From Pseudoalteromonas sp. EB27 (GTDB lineage: Bacteria; Pseudomonadota; Gammaproteobacteria; Enterobacterales; Alteromonadaceae): a DNA stretch of 64,000 bases. A model generated the notes under the pieces. The model ran no database searches and had not been told where the DNA came from. It was given only the letters and a program-made list of their open reading frames with translations. The stretch covers positions 124,001-188,000 of the forward strand of contig NZ_MTQD01000003.1 in the NCBI RefSeq assembly GCF_001974875.1. The letters are read 5' to 3'. A program made the position numbers and the translations under genes. Positions 1 through 7,894 of the stretch are shown one piece after another; the first letter of the stretch is position 1, and every line of letters begins with the position of its first letter.

Positions 1-306
1 GTTAAAACTAAAGGCAGGAAATTGCAGCACAGGTGACATAGCAAGTACTAGGTTTGATTGTGTTTCATCGCCGTGGCGGTATTCCCACATGTTTACGCTG
101 GTTTCAAAGTAAAAGCGAGCATCGCCAATAAGGTTTTGCATACTAGGTGCATGATACTGATACGCAAGCTTAACGCCGTTTACGTTACCTTCGCCTTTGA
201 GAAAATCAACAGCATAACCATGGTTCGATTGAGCAAAAGCAAGTTTGCCAAAAAGTGAAACTACTAATGCAAAAGAGATAATAAGTGTTTTAAGTGACGT
301 TTTCAT
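1..306 (-). CDS. Acyloxyacyl hydrolase / PagL-like lipid A deacylase (N-terminal part)
   Basis: Open frame of 102 codons read leftward from an ATG at 306 and cut by the window edge, so the C-terminal part with any catalytic residues is missing. The first ~25 residues form a signal peptide (MKTSLKTLIISFALVVSLFG..FAQ). The rest (GYAVDFLKGEG, VKLAYQYH, ARFYFETSVNMWEYRH, NLVLAMSPVLQF) looks like the first strands of the small outer-membrane barrel of the PagL/acyloxyacyl-hydrolase family, which removes a 3-O-linked acyl chain from lipid A. It is divergent from the MlaC-like gene. Seen: secretion signal and strand pattern. Inferred: deacylase activity. Confidence 0.7.
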   Translation of the reverse strand, partial: MKTSLKTLIISFALVVSLFGKLAFAQSNHGYAVDFLKGEGNVNGVKLAYQYHAPSMQNLIGDARFYFETSVNMWEYRHGDETQSNLVLAMSPVLQFPAFSFN

Positions 307-551
307 AGGTGCCAAATGTTTGTTTGATTTAAGTTGATAACTAAATGATAAGGGCGACCTATTAACAATTACAATGAGGACAAAATGCCGGTTGTATATG
401 AGCTGTTAATGGAGATTTCTAACTGCTTGAATTTATTTTAGTTATTTAATTGGTGCTGTTTGGGCATTAATAAGTTGCTTATTTGTGCCTTTTTTATTGC
501 GTATAGTTCGCGTAAATTACAGCCATCTTAATCACACAGACATATACAATT

Positions 552-1145
552 ATGAAACTCTTTAAACTATTCGTTTTAGCCACTGCTTTTTTTAGTAGTT
601 CGTTATTTGCACAAACTCAGCAATCGCCAGATCAGTTACTTGAATCAGTAGCCGATAAGCTATTTGCAGACATTGGCCAAGTAAATTCAAAAGGCACAGC
701 AAGTAAAGACGCGATGGCCGCCATTGTTGAAAAACGTTTAATGCCGCATATTGATGTTAAGTTTGTGTCGTTTAAATTATTAGGTAAGCACATTAAAGGC
801 ATTGAGCGCGAACAGGCTGTTAAATTCATAGATGCAGTAGAGCATTACTTAACGGGCACATACGCTGGTGCACTAATGAAGTACACAGGTCAAAAAGTAG
901 TGTTTGAGCGTAATAACGCAAAAAGTGACTCTGAGTACGCAACAGTTAACACACAAATTATTGAGCCAAATGCGCCTACAATCGACTTAAGTTTTAAGCT
1001 TCGTTTAGGTAAAAATGATGAGTGGAAAGTATACGATATTGTTGCCGAAGGTATTTCACTATTGAGCGCTAAGCAAAAAGAGATTATTCAACGCATTTCT
1101 GAAGTGGGTTTAGATCAAGTTATTAGCGAGTTAAAAAGTAAATAA
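552..1145 (+). CDS. MlaC-like phospholipid-binding periplasmic protein
   Basis: 197 residues, close to the usual ~210 of MlaC/Ttg2D. A signal peptide covers residues 1-20 (MKLFKLFVLATAFFSSSLFA). The body has the family layout: HIDVKFVSFKLLGKHIK, then AVKFIDAVEHYLTGTYAGAL, then the strand region ending KVYDIVAEGISLL, which in MlaC lines the lipid cavity. MlaC ferries phospholipids between the outer-membrane MlaA complex and the inner-membrane MlaFEDB importer. Here no mlaF, E, D or B is adjacent and a terminator follows, so this is either a paralogue or a dispersed component. Divergent from a lipid A deacylase-like gene. Confidence 0.83.
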   Translation: MKLFKLFVLATAFFSSSLFAQTQQSPDQLLESVADKLFADIGQVNSKGTASKDAMAAIVEKRLMPHIDVKFVSFKLLGKHIKGIEREQAVKFIDAVEHYLTGTYAGALMKYTGQKVVFERNNAKSDSEYATVNTQIIEPNAPTIDLSFKLRLGKNDEWKVYDIVAEGISLLSAKQKEIIQRISEVGLDQVISELKSK

Positions 1146-1184
1146 ACTATTTGTCTGGCTCTGATTAAGCCCAACTCCAACCTC

Positions 1185-1220
1185 AAAAACGGCCAATTAC
1201 TTATGTACTTGGCCGTTTTT
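1185..1220 (+). terminator. Rho-independent terminator after the MlaC-like gene
   Basis: A perfect 12-bp stem, AAAAACGGCCAA (1185-1196) with TTGGCCGTTTTT (1209-1220), loop of 12 nt, ending in a T run. It closes a single-gene transcript. Confidence 0.85.
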
Positions 1221-1386
1221 ATATTCTTGTCTACGGTAATCCTAAAGGATTGTTGCTATTGCGTAATTTTGCGCTAGCAGCAAAACAAAGGTGTGCTAGA
1301 ATATCGACACTTTGATTAAGCGTGGTGTCAGCTAAAAACTGATATAACTTACCACCCCCAAGCCACACTGGAGTTGTGTTGTTTTA

Positions 1387-2724
1387 ATGGAAAATGTACT
1401 GATTTGGCCAAAGGAATACCCATTACTTATTAAAGGACTGGTAGAACAAAACGGTGCCTTTATTTTAGATGCTTTGGAAGCTTGGCCTGCTTGTCGTTCT
1501 ACAAATGAAGACGATGGTGTATGCACCACCGTGTTACCGCCTATTTATTATTTGGCATGGTTAACCCCGTTAGAGCCATTTGAAGAATGTTATTTTCAAC
1601 ATATCTCTGAATATGACGAAGACGCACAAGCGTATATTAGTGCGGTTAAAAGCCATTACTACGATAATGAATATACCCCTGAAAGCTTAGTGCTTATGCT
1701 GTGCCAGCGCCTTGAAAAATACGCAAGCGTGGCCGCGCAAAACACCATAGATACGCCACTGTCTTTAGTTGATTTATTTTTTAGTAAACGCTATTTCACG
1801 TTAATTGAGCATGCGTTAAATAATAAAAGTAAACTCTCGGCAAAAGATACATTAGCCCTTTGGAAAGAAGTTGATTTTAGAGAGCGCTTAAGTGCATTTA
1901 TACCCGAGTCTGTTGCTGATTTAGATATGCTTTCTGAACTTGCTAGCGAAAAAGTAGCGGCGGGTAAAGACTACTTTACGTTGCTTACACAGGTTTCTCC
2001 TGATGTTGACTCTGTTGTACTGCTAGAAAAAGCATTATTAACGCACTTACGTAAAAAAACAGCCAAGCAAACAATGGCCATGCGTTTTATTGAACAAGGC
2101 GCCACAGGCGTTCTTGCTGACGAGAACAATAAAACAGCCTTCATGTGGGCCGCCGAAAAAGGCTATGTAAATGTGGTTGAAACGCTACTTGCAAAGCAAG
2201 ATAAAAAAGCGGTTGATAATTTAGGTAATACAGCGCTTCATTACGCTGTATTTGCTAAAAATGAATCGTTAATGGTGCTGTTAATTAAAGCGGGTTATAA
2301 CTTTAGAGCGCGCAATAAAGAAGGCTTAAGTTGTTACCGTTTGGCGGTTAGTATTAAAGCCAATAACTTGGTTAAATGCTTAGAGCGTGACTTTGGTATT
2401 AAAGAGCTTTCGCCTGAAGGGCAGTTTGATCGTATTAAAAAAGTACATGTGCTGCACGCTATTGTCACTATATTGCTGCCTTTGCAGTTGTTCTTCTTTT
2501 TTGATGAAACACTCTCAATTAAAAGTGAGCTGACGCTGGGTTTAACTATGGTTGCAGTGATTTGTTTTTTCTTTGCGACCACTTTAAAACGCTGTGCGTT
2601 ATATCCACATATTAAACACCCTTGGGGTTTGTTTGTGCTTAGGGGCTTTTCGTTTATTAGCTTAATTGCTCAAATAGGGTTAGCGAGTATTGTGGTACTA
2701 GCAGCCTTGAGTGATTTGGTTTAG
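1387..2724 (+). CDS. Ankyrin-repeat protein with C-terminal membrane segments
   Basis: 445 residues. The N-terminal ~230 residues are acidic and not recognised. Residues ~235-310 hold ankyrin-type repeats (NKTAFMWAAEKGYVNVVETLLAKQ; LGNTALHYAVFAKNESLMVLLIKAGYNFRARNKEGLS). From ~350 to the end there are three hydrophobic helices (VLHAIVTILLPLQLFFFF; LTLGLTMVAVICFFFA; GFSFISLIAQIGLASIVVLAAL), so the repeats are probably held at the inner membrane facing the cytoplasm. A GGAG about 14 nt upstream is a poor ribosome site. Ankyrin repeats bind proteins; no enzymatic motif was seen. Single-gene unit ending in a shared terminator. Confidence 0.75.
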   Translation: MENVLIWPKEYPLLIKGLVEQNGAFILDALEAWPACRSTNEDDGVCTTVLPPIYYLAWLTPLEPFEECYFQHISEYDEDAQAYISAVKSHYYDNEYTPESLVLMLCQRLEKYASVAAQNTIDTPLSLVDLFFSKRYFTLIEHALNNKSKLSAKDTLALWKEVDFRERLSAFIPESVADLDMLSELASEKVAAGKDYFTLLTQVSPDVDSVVLLEKALLTHLRKKTAKQTMAMRFIEQGATGVLADENNKTAFMWAAEKGYVNVVETLLAKQDKKAVDNLGNTALHYAVFAKNESLMVLLIKAGYNFRARNKEGLSCYRLAVSIKANNLVKCLERDFGIKELSPEGQFDRIKKVHVLHAIVTILLPLQLFFFFDETLSIKSELTLGLTMVAVICFFFATTLKRCALYPHIKHPWGLFVLRGFSFISLIAQIGLASIVVLAALSDLV

Positions 2725-2743
2725 TCACTTTTAAAAAGTTAAT

Positions 2744-2779
2744 AAAAAACGCGCTTAAAGCAATTTAAGCGCGTTTTTT
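2744..2779. terminator. Bidirectional terminator between convergent genes
   Basis: A 16-bp stem (AAAAAACGCGCTTAAA-type arm 2744-2759 with 2764-2779), GCAA loop, A run on the left and T run on the right. It can serve the ankyrin gene on + and the DUF2069 gene on -. Confidence 0.9.
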
Positions 2780-2806
2780 GTATTTATAACCGTTTATGGA
2801 TAAATA

Positions 2807-3250
2807 TTATTTATTGTACTCATTTGCTGCTTTTTCTTCAGCTAATTCTTCTTTAAGCTTACGGATTTTTAAACCCTGTTCTTGTCCGCGATGCCTTGCA
2901 TAATACGTACAGCCGATAAACATTGAAGAGGCAAACACAAGCTCTAACAATACCCATATAAGCTCATCAGGAGCTGCCCAAAGCATGGTTAAGCCGTGTA
3001 TAAAATATAGCATTACAATAAAGTTAGCCCACGCATAAGTATAAGTATAGTCTTTTATTATGCCTCTTAGCGGCAGTAGTAATGGAATAATAGGCACAAA
3101 TAAAGACACTAAACTCGCATTACCATTTAAAGGTGGTACAAAATACATCCACAGTGGAATAAGAACAAGTAAACCTACATAGCCAAATAGTGCGGCACGC
3201 TGAAATTTTACTGTAATTGGCTTTTTAGCTGGGTTGTCAGCTGTATTCAT
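2807..3250 (-). CDS. DUF2069 inner-membrane protein
   Basis: 147 residues with four hydrophobic segments (FGYVGLLVLIPLWMYF; LVSLFVPIIPLLLPL; AWANFIVMLYFIHGLTML; LIWVLLELVFASSMFIGC) and a charged Lys/Glu tail. It matches the DUF2069 family in length and pattern. Its ATG overlaps the wrbA stop as ATGA, so the two are translationally coupled, and the arsC-wrbA-DUF2069 order is shared with many Vibrio and Shewanella genomes. No biochemical role is known for the family. Confidence 0.8.
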   Translation of the reverse strand: MNTADNPAKKPITVKFQRAALFGYVGLLVLIPLWMYFVPPLNGNASLVSLFVPIIPLLLPLRGIIKDYTYTYAWANFIVMLYFIHGLTMLWAAPDELIWVLLELVFASSMFIGCTYYARHRGQEQGLKIRKLKEELAEEKAANEYNK

Positions 3251-3801
3251 TTAAGTTTTCTCGCAATGTGAGTAAGGCGTTTACCAACGCTTTGGCATAT
3301 TTTAATTTCGTCTTTACTAAGTTGTGCACTATTAGCGCTGCCAGCAACGTGTGTTGCACCGTATGGTGTTCCACCTGTTTGTGTTGCAAGTAGTTCGGGT
3401 ACATCGTACGGCACGCCCAGTAGCATCATACCGTGGTGTAATAGTGGCAGAGATAAGTTAAGTAAGGTTGCTTCATTACCACCATGCATACTGCTTGATG
3501 ACGAAAACACACACGCTGGCTTATCTATTAACTGGCCTTTTAGCCACAAGTCGCTGGTGGTTTCCCAAAAGCTTTTAGCTTGAGAGGCCATCATGCCAAA
3601 TCGGGTTGGTGTACCAAATGCCAAACCATCGCAGTTTATTAAGTCATCTTTGGTGATCACAATGTCGTGCGCATTTTTAGCCACAAAGGTGCGAAGTAGT
3701 GCGCTAGCACCTTGTTGCTCTATCGACTCTGCTATTTCGTGAGCCATTGCTTCAACTGAGCCATGGCTTGAGTGATAAAGCACCACTATGGTTGCACTCA
3801 T
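3247..3801 (-). CDS. wrbA: NAD(P)H:quinone oxidoreductase, flavodoxin fold
   Basis: 184 residues of a flavodoxin-like protein. The N-terminal phosphate loop YHSSHGSVEAMA binds FMN phosphate, and GTPTRFGMMASQAKSFWETTSDLW and the GGNEATLLNLSLPLLHHGMMLLGVPY stretch are typical of WrbA. WrbA is a cytoplasmic two-electron quinone reductase thought to limit redox cycling. It overlaps the genes on both sides by a few bases (TAATG with arsC, ATGA with DUF2069), so the three are one operon. Confidence 0.9.
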   Translation of the reverse strand: MSATIVVLYHSSHGSVEAMAHEIAESIEQQGASALLRTFVAKNAHDIVITKDDLINCDGLAFGTPTRFGMMASQAKSFWETTSDLWLKGQLIDKPACVFSSSSSMHGGNEATLLNLSLPLLHHGMMLLGVPYDVPELLATQTGGTPYGATHVAGSANSAQLSKDEIKICQSVGKRLTHIARKLK

Positions 3802-4148
3802 TATAAAACGCTTAGTACGTTTTCTGGTGGGCGACCAATCGCGGCTTTATTGTTATTAACCACAATAGGGCGCTCAATTAGTTTTGGATTTTGTACCATG
3901 GCATCTATTAATGCTGATTCATTGCTTTCATCTTTTAAATTAAGCGCTTTGTAGTCATCTTCTTTTGTGCGCATTAATTCACGTACGGATGAAAAACCAA
4001 GTTGGATTACAAGCGTTGCAATTTGCTCGTGTGTAAGAGGCGTTTTTAAATACTCTACAACACTTGGCTCTATCGCTTTACTGTGCAGTAGTGCTAGCGT
4101 TTCGCGTGATTTAGAACAACGTGGGTTGTGGTAAATAGTAACAGACAT
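3801..4148 (-). CDS. arsC: ArsC/Spx-family arsenate reductase (glutaredoxin type)
   Basis: 115 residues with the active-site sequence YHNPRCSKSRETLALL near the N terminus, then EYLKTPLT, ELMRTKEDDYKALNL and NPKLIERPIVV, the standard blocks of the ArsC/YfgD family. Family members reduce arsenate with glutathione/glutaredoxin; chromosomal copies in this wrbA context may be YfgD-like proteins of unproven substrate. First gene of the leftward arsC-wrbA-DUF2069 operon. No arsR, arsB or arsA lies nearby, which argues against a dedicated arsenic operon. Confidence 0.85.
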   Translation of the reverse strand: MSVTIYHNPRCSKSRETLALLHSKAIEPSVVEYLKTPLTHEQIATLVIQLGFSSVRELMRTKEDDYKALNLKDESNESALIDAMVQNPKLIERPIVVNNNKAAIGRPPENVLSVL

Positions 4149-4201
4149 AAAATGATTCCAAAGTGTGAATTGCGTCTATTTTAGGGTAAGCGCTTGCAGA
4201 C

Positions 4202-5659
4202 TTAAAGTCTTGCAAGCTCTTTTTGTAAAAGTCGATACTGGGTAAGTAGTGCTTTTAAACGTTGTTGCTTTACAAGTTGGGTAGGCTCTACAAAATTAAG
4301 TGCTTTTTGTACTTCGTCTGCGGCTTTTAAATAAGCACCATATTGCGCTAATACATCGGCGTTCGCTTCGTGATAAGAGGCTAATTTATCTTGTTTTTTA
4401 TACGCATCAGCAAGGAGTTGTTTACCTAAGTTGTGGTCGGGCTTTTCGAGTAAAAAACTCTTTAAAATATTTTCAGCAAGCTCATATTGCTCAGCTTCGA
4501 GAGCTGCATTGGCATAGTTAAGCGTAATTACCTGATTATTAGGGCGATACTGATTTAAATCAGCTAAAAACTTAACGGCTTCATCTGCCTTTTCTTGTGC
4601 GATAAGTAAATCGGTATGGGTATCTATATAAAATAAGTTTTTAGGATCGCTTTTTAAAAGCTCGTCTAATATTGGCGCTGCTTCATCAAGCTTTTTTTGA
4701 TCAAGCAAGCTTATAGCTAAGCCATACTTTAATGCAGTATTGTTGTAGCTGTTTTCGCGCAGTAGTTTTTTAAATAAGTCTTCTGCGTTTTCTGGTTTGT
4801 TGTCGTAGCGGGCAAGCACTCGACTTTTTGCTAAATTAAATTCAAGGCTCGCATTCATAAGACGCACAGGAAATTGCTCTGCACGCAAACGTACGTCTGA
4901 CACTCGGCTCTCTGGCAATGGGTGAGTAAGCAAAAATGCAGGTGGCTTGTATTTATAACGAATTTGCGCTGCAAGTTTAGTTAAAAAATCACTCGATGCA
5001 CGTGCATCAAAACCAGCATTGTTAAGTGTTTGCATGCCTATGCGGTCAGCTTCTTGCTCAGCTGAGCGGCTATGTGTTAATTGGCTAAAAGCAGATTGTG
5101 TTTGGCTTGCTGATATAATGGCAATACCCGCGTCGGGTGCAACAACAGTTGCTAATATACCTGCAATCATACCGGCAATGGTCAGTGCGCTGTTATCTTG
5201 TTGCTGCTGTATTCTACGTGCTAAGTGGCGCTGTGTTACGTGAGCAATTTCGTGACCAAGTACTGAAGCAAACTGGCTCTCGTTATCTGCTTGCGCTATT
5301 AATCCTGTGTGCACTCCAACATGGCCGCCGTAAAAGGCAAATGCGTTTATTTCTGAGTTATTTATCCAAAAAAATGAAAACGGAAAACGTACATCGTTAG
5401 CATTAGCAACGAGTTTACGGCCAATAGTGGTGAGGTATTCATCTAGCACAGGGTCGTTTATAACTGGCGATGAACCTCGTATTTGCATCATCATTACTTC
5501 GCCAATAGCTTGTTCTTTTTCAAGTGGCAGTGCTTGTAATGCAGATGTTCCTAAGTCAGGAAGAGTAAAGTTAGTTTGCGCTTTTAAAGGTTCGCTTACT
5601 AATAAGCTAAACGTAAGCGCTGCGGTGCATAAAGTGATAAATGCTGATTTTAGCTGCAT
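4202..5659 (-). CDS. bepA: BepA periplasmic M48 metalloprotease/chaperone with TPRs
   Basis: I place the start at the ATG at 5659, not at an upstream codon at 5692: AAGGAA sits 6 nt before it and a signal peptide (MQLKSAFITLCTAALTFSLL) follows at once. That gives 485 residues, as in E. coli BepA. The zinc site is HEIAHVTQRH, with the downstream SAEQEAD glutamate; the C-terminal half is a run of TPR helices. BepA degrades or assists misassembled outer-membrane proteins such as LptD at the BAM complex. It starts just after the stop of an unrecognised gene, implying co-transcription, and is 53 bp from arsC. Confidence 0.93.
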   Translation of the reverse strand: MQLKSAFITLCTAALTFSLLVSEPLKAQTNFTLPDLGTSALQALPLEKEQAIGEVMMMQIRGSSPVINDPVLDEYLTTIGRKLVANANDVRFPFSFFWINNSEINAFAFYGGHVGVHTGLIAQADNESQFASVLGHEIAHVTQRHLARRIQQQQDNSALTIAGMIAGILATVVAPDAGIAIISASQTQSAFSQLTHSRSAEQEADRIGMQTLNNAGFDARASSDFLTKLAAQIRYKYKPPAFLLTHPLPESRVSDVRLRAEQFPVRLMNASLEFNLAKSRVLARYDNKPENAEDLFKKLLRENSYNNTALKYGLAISLLDQKKLDEAAPILDELLKSDPKNLFYIDTHTDLLIAQEKADEAVKFLADLNQYRPNNQVITLNYANAALEAEQYELAENILKSFLLEKPDHNLGKQLLADAYKKQDKLASYHEANADVLAQYGAYLKAADEVQKALNFVEPTQLVKQQRLKALLTQYRLLQKELARL

Positions 5660-5660
5660 T

Positions 5661-6326
5661 TTATTCCTTGTTAATTTGTTCGCCAATTGCAATTTTGGCT
5701 ATGTCTATTTCGTCACTGCTTGCACGGCTGTCTTTTTCGCACAATTGGTATAGTTCTTTTATTGTGACTCCATCAAGCTTTACAACGTTCAATTCTCGCT
5801 GCAAAAAAGTAATAATTTTATGTACTACTTTATGTGCGTGTAAAATAATGGCTTTATCTGCTTTGTCGCCCCGTTCAAAATAAAAGCCAATAAACTTATG
5901 TAACTGACTTATTCTGATCAGGTTTTTCATTGAATGTGGGTCCCACACTCTAAACTCCATAAAGCGATTATTTTTTATGTATTGGTCAACAATAACATCT
6001 TTAGCATAAGGCTGTGCCCAAAGCTCAAAGCCTCTGTCGGTAAAAACCTGGTGCAGCGCAATGCGAGGCTTATATTTGGTATGTATTTCACCAAAGCTGT
6101 CTTCGTGGCCTTCTAATAAATCTAAGTTCCAATTGCGTTTATCTATAAGTTGTTTAACCGCATTATCGAATCCATGATCTAAAATACCTTCTGATTCGCT
6201 TATTGATGAGGCAACAAGGTGATAAAAAGGAGGGAGTTCGCCCCAATTAATTTGCTTTTTAAACCAATTAATCTCTTTGAGTGTTGGATTACTTGGTAGT
6301 TGCGCTTTATTATGCGTGCCAGGCAT
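5661..6326 (-). CDS. Conserved protein of unknown function upstream of bepA
   Basis: 221 residues, not recognised. No signal peptide or membrane segment; it looks soluble and mixed alpha/beta. Visible features are a tryptophan-rich N terminus (INWFKKQINWGELPP), ELWAQPYAKDVIVDQYIKNN, a basic middle and an amphipathic helix (KAIILHAHKVVHKIITFLQREL). Its stop is separated by one base from the bepA ATG, so it is probably the first cistron of a bepA transcript. No catalytic motif could be assigned. Confidence 0.7.
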   Translation of the reverse strand: MPGTHNKAQLPSNPTLKEINWFKKQINWGELPPFYHLVASSISESEGILDHGFDNAVKQLIDKRNWNLDLLEGHEDSFGEIHTKYKPRIALHQVFTDRGFELWAQPYAKDVIVDQYIKNNRFMEFRVWDPHSMKNLIRISQLHKFIGFYFERGDKADKAIILHAHKVVHKIITFLQRELNVVKLDGVTIKELYQLCEKDSRASSDEIDIAKIAIGEQINKE

Positions 6327-6471
6327 TAACTTATCCTTACTGCGAGTTATGTTATAAGGATAAACTATTGCAGGTATTGTTTTAACAAAAAGTTACAACG
6401 GTTTGCGTATATAAGTATATTGACCGTAAATATGCGACTTATTATTCATTTACTATACGGATAAAGTAGTT

Positions 6472-6690
6472 ATGGTAGAGCGCGATTTAAAAGAGTTTAA
6501 ATGCCCTCAGCAATTTGTGCAGTTTAAACTTGCGCTACGAAGTGCGCAGTCATCAAAACAACGTATCACTTTTAGTCTTAATAAAGGTGAGAGTGCGAAC
6601 GATATTGAACGTTTTTTGCAAAAAAATGCTTATAGTTACAATTTTGATAAACAACGTGGGTTGTTATTAGTGGAGCCATTACATGTTTGA
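6472..6690 (+). CDS. TusA-like small sulfurtransferase-fold protein
   Basis: 72 residues. The order strand, CP motif, helix, strand (LKEFKCPQQFVQFKLALRSAQ..RITFSLNKGESANDIERFLQKNAYSY) fits the TusA/SirA/YedF fold. TusA relays persulfide sulfur through the cysteine of a CPxP motif; here the cysteine and first proline are present but the second proline is glutamine (CPQQ). It overlaps the permease gene by 8 bp and lies opposite bepA, an arrangement also found in vibrios. Sulfur transfer is therefore possible but not assured. Confidence 0.7.
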   Translation: MVERDLKEFKCPQQFVQFKLALRSAQSSKQRITFSLNKGESANDIERFLQKNAYSYNFDKQRGLLLVEPLHV

Positions 6691-7759
6691 ATACGTAAAA
6701 ACATGGTACGAAAGGAAGTTCTCGGATCCTCATTCGTCTACCTTATTATTTTTATTATTGGCCTCAGTAGCCTTACTTTACTTTTTTGGCTCGTTAATAG
6801 TCCCTGTGCTTGTGGCATTGGTTATTGCCTATTTACTTGATTGGCCGGTTGTTCATTTAGAGCGCGTTGGTTTAAAGCGTTTTAGTGCAACGATTATTGT
6901 AATGTTGATATTTATTAGCATTATGCTCACCCTTATTTTGGTTATTGGCCCAGTGCTTTGGAAGCAAACCAGTAACCTAGTCCAAGAAACCCCGCATATG
7001 TTAGAGCAGGGGAAGTCTTATTTAATCGCTTTACCAGAACAATACCCAAGTTTGATTAGTATTGAACAAGTACAAGCTATTGTTGCAACAGTAGAAGCTA
7101 AAATTATTGAGTTTGGTCAGGCTGTGTTGTCGTTTTCACTTACCTCTTTAAAAGATGTTGTAGCTTGGCTTATATATTTAGTACTTGTGCCGTTACTGGT
7201 GTTTTTTATGCTTAAAGACAAGCTAGAGCTAACAGGAAGTATTGCTAAACTGATCCCTCAGCAACGACGCTTAATTTTGCAAGTGTGGCATGAAATGAAT
7301 CAACAAATTATGAATTACATTCGCGGTAAAGTGTTTGAAATTTTAATTGTTGGTGGTGTGTCTTTCATTGCATTTACTGTTTTAGATTTACGTTACGCCG
7401 CATTACTTGGTGTGCTTGTTGGTTTGTCGGTCTTAATTCCATTTATTGGTGCTGCACTGGTTACTATTCCGGTAGCAGCAGTTGCGCTGTTTCAGTTTGG
7501 ATTAGAAACACAGTTTTGGACTATTTTAATTATTTACGGAATTATTCAGGCACTTGATGGCAACGTACTTGTGCCACTGTTGTTTTCTGAGGCGGTTGAT
7601 TTGAATCCGGTGTTTATAATTGTCGCGGTATTATTTTTTGGTGGCTTGTGGGGGTTTTGGGGCGTATTTTTTGCCATCCCGTTGGCTTCATTAGTAAAAG
7701 CGCTAATAACAGCTTGGTCGTCCACGCATGAAGAGATAAGTAAAGAGCTCACTGAATAA
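6683..7759 (+). CDS. perM: AI-2E family transporter / PerM-type permease
   Basis: 358 residues with about eight transmembrane helices, starting with LLFLLLASVALLYFFGSLIVPVLVALVIAYLLDWPV. The central IYLVLVPLLVFFMLKDK and the C-terminal block (LRYAALLGVLVGLSVLIPFIGAALVTIPVA..IQALDGNVLVPLLF..GLWGFWGVFFAIPLASLVKAL) are diagnostic of the AI-2E exporter family. Members range from autoinducer export to Na+/H+ exchange, so the substrate is unknown. It is translationally coupled to the TusA-like gene; no clear terminator follows. Confidence 0.88.
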   Translation: MFEYVKTWYERKFSDPHSSTLLFLLLASVALLYFFGSLIVPVLVALVIAYLLDWPVVHLERVGLKRFSATIIVMLIFISIMLTLILVIGPVLWKQTSNLVQETPHMLEQGKSYLIALPEQYPSLISIEQVQAIVATVEAKIIEFGQAVLSFSLTSLKDVVAWLIYLVLVPLLVFFMLKDKLELTGSIAKLIPQQRRLILQVWHEMNQQIMNYIRGKVFEILIVGGVSFIAFTVLDLRYAALLGVLVGLSVLIPFIGAALVTIPVAAVALFQFGLETQFWTILIIYGIIQALDGNVLVPLLFSEAVDLNPVFIIVAVLFFGGLWGFWGVFFAIPLASLVKALITAWSSTHEEISKELTE

Positions 7760-7894
7760 TTAAGTAAACAAACTTTTAGTTTAAAAAAGAATAGTAAACG
7801 CACCTCTAGTGCTAATTGATTATTACTCATTACCTGTAAATTTATGTACTATTGGTAATAAGATATATTTTTTAGTAATAAGGTGCGTTTTTTA

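Noticed and set aside
3801..4148. Arsenic resistance operon
   Set aside because: Only the ArsC/YfgD-type gene is present, with wrbA and DUF2069; no ArsR, ArsB or Acr3 gene.
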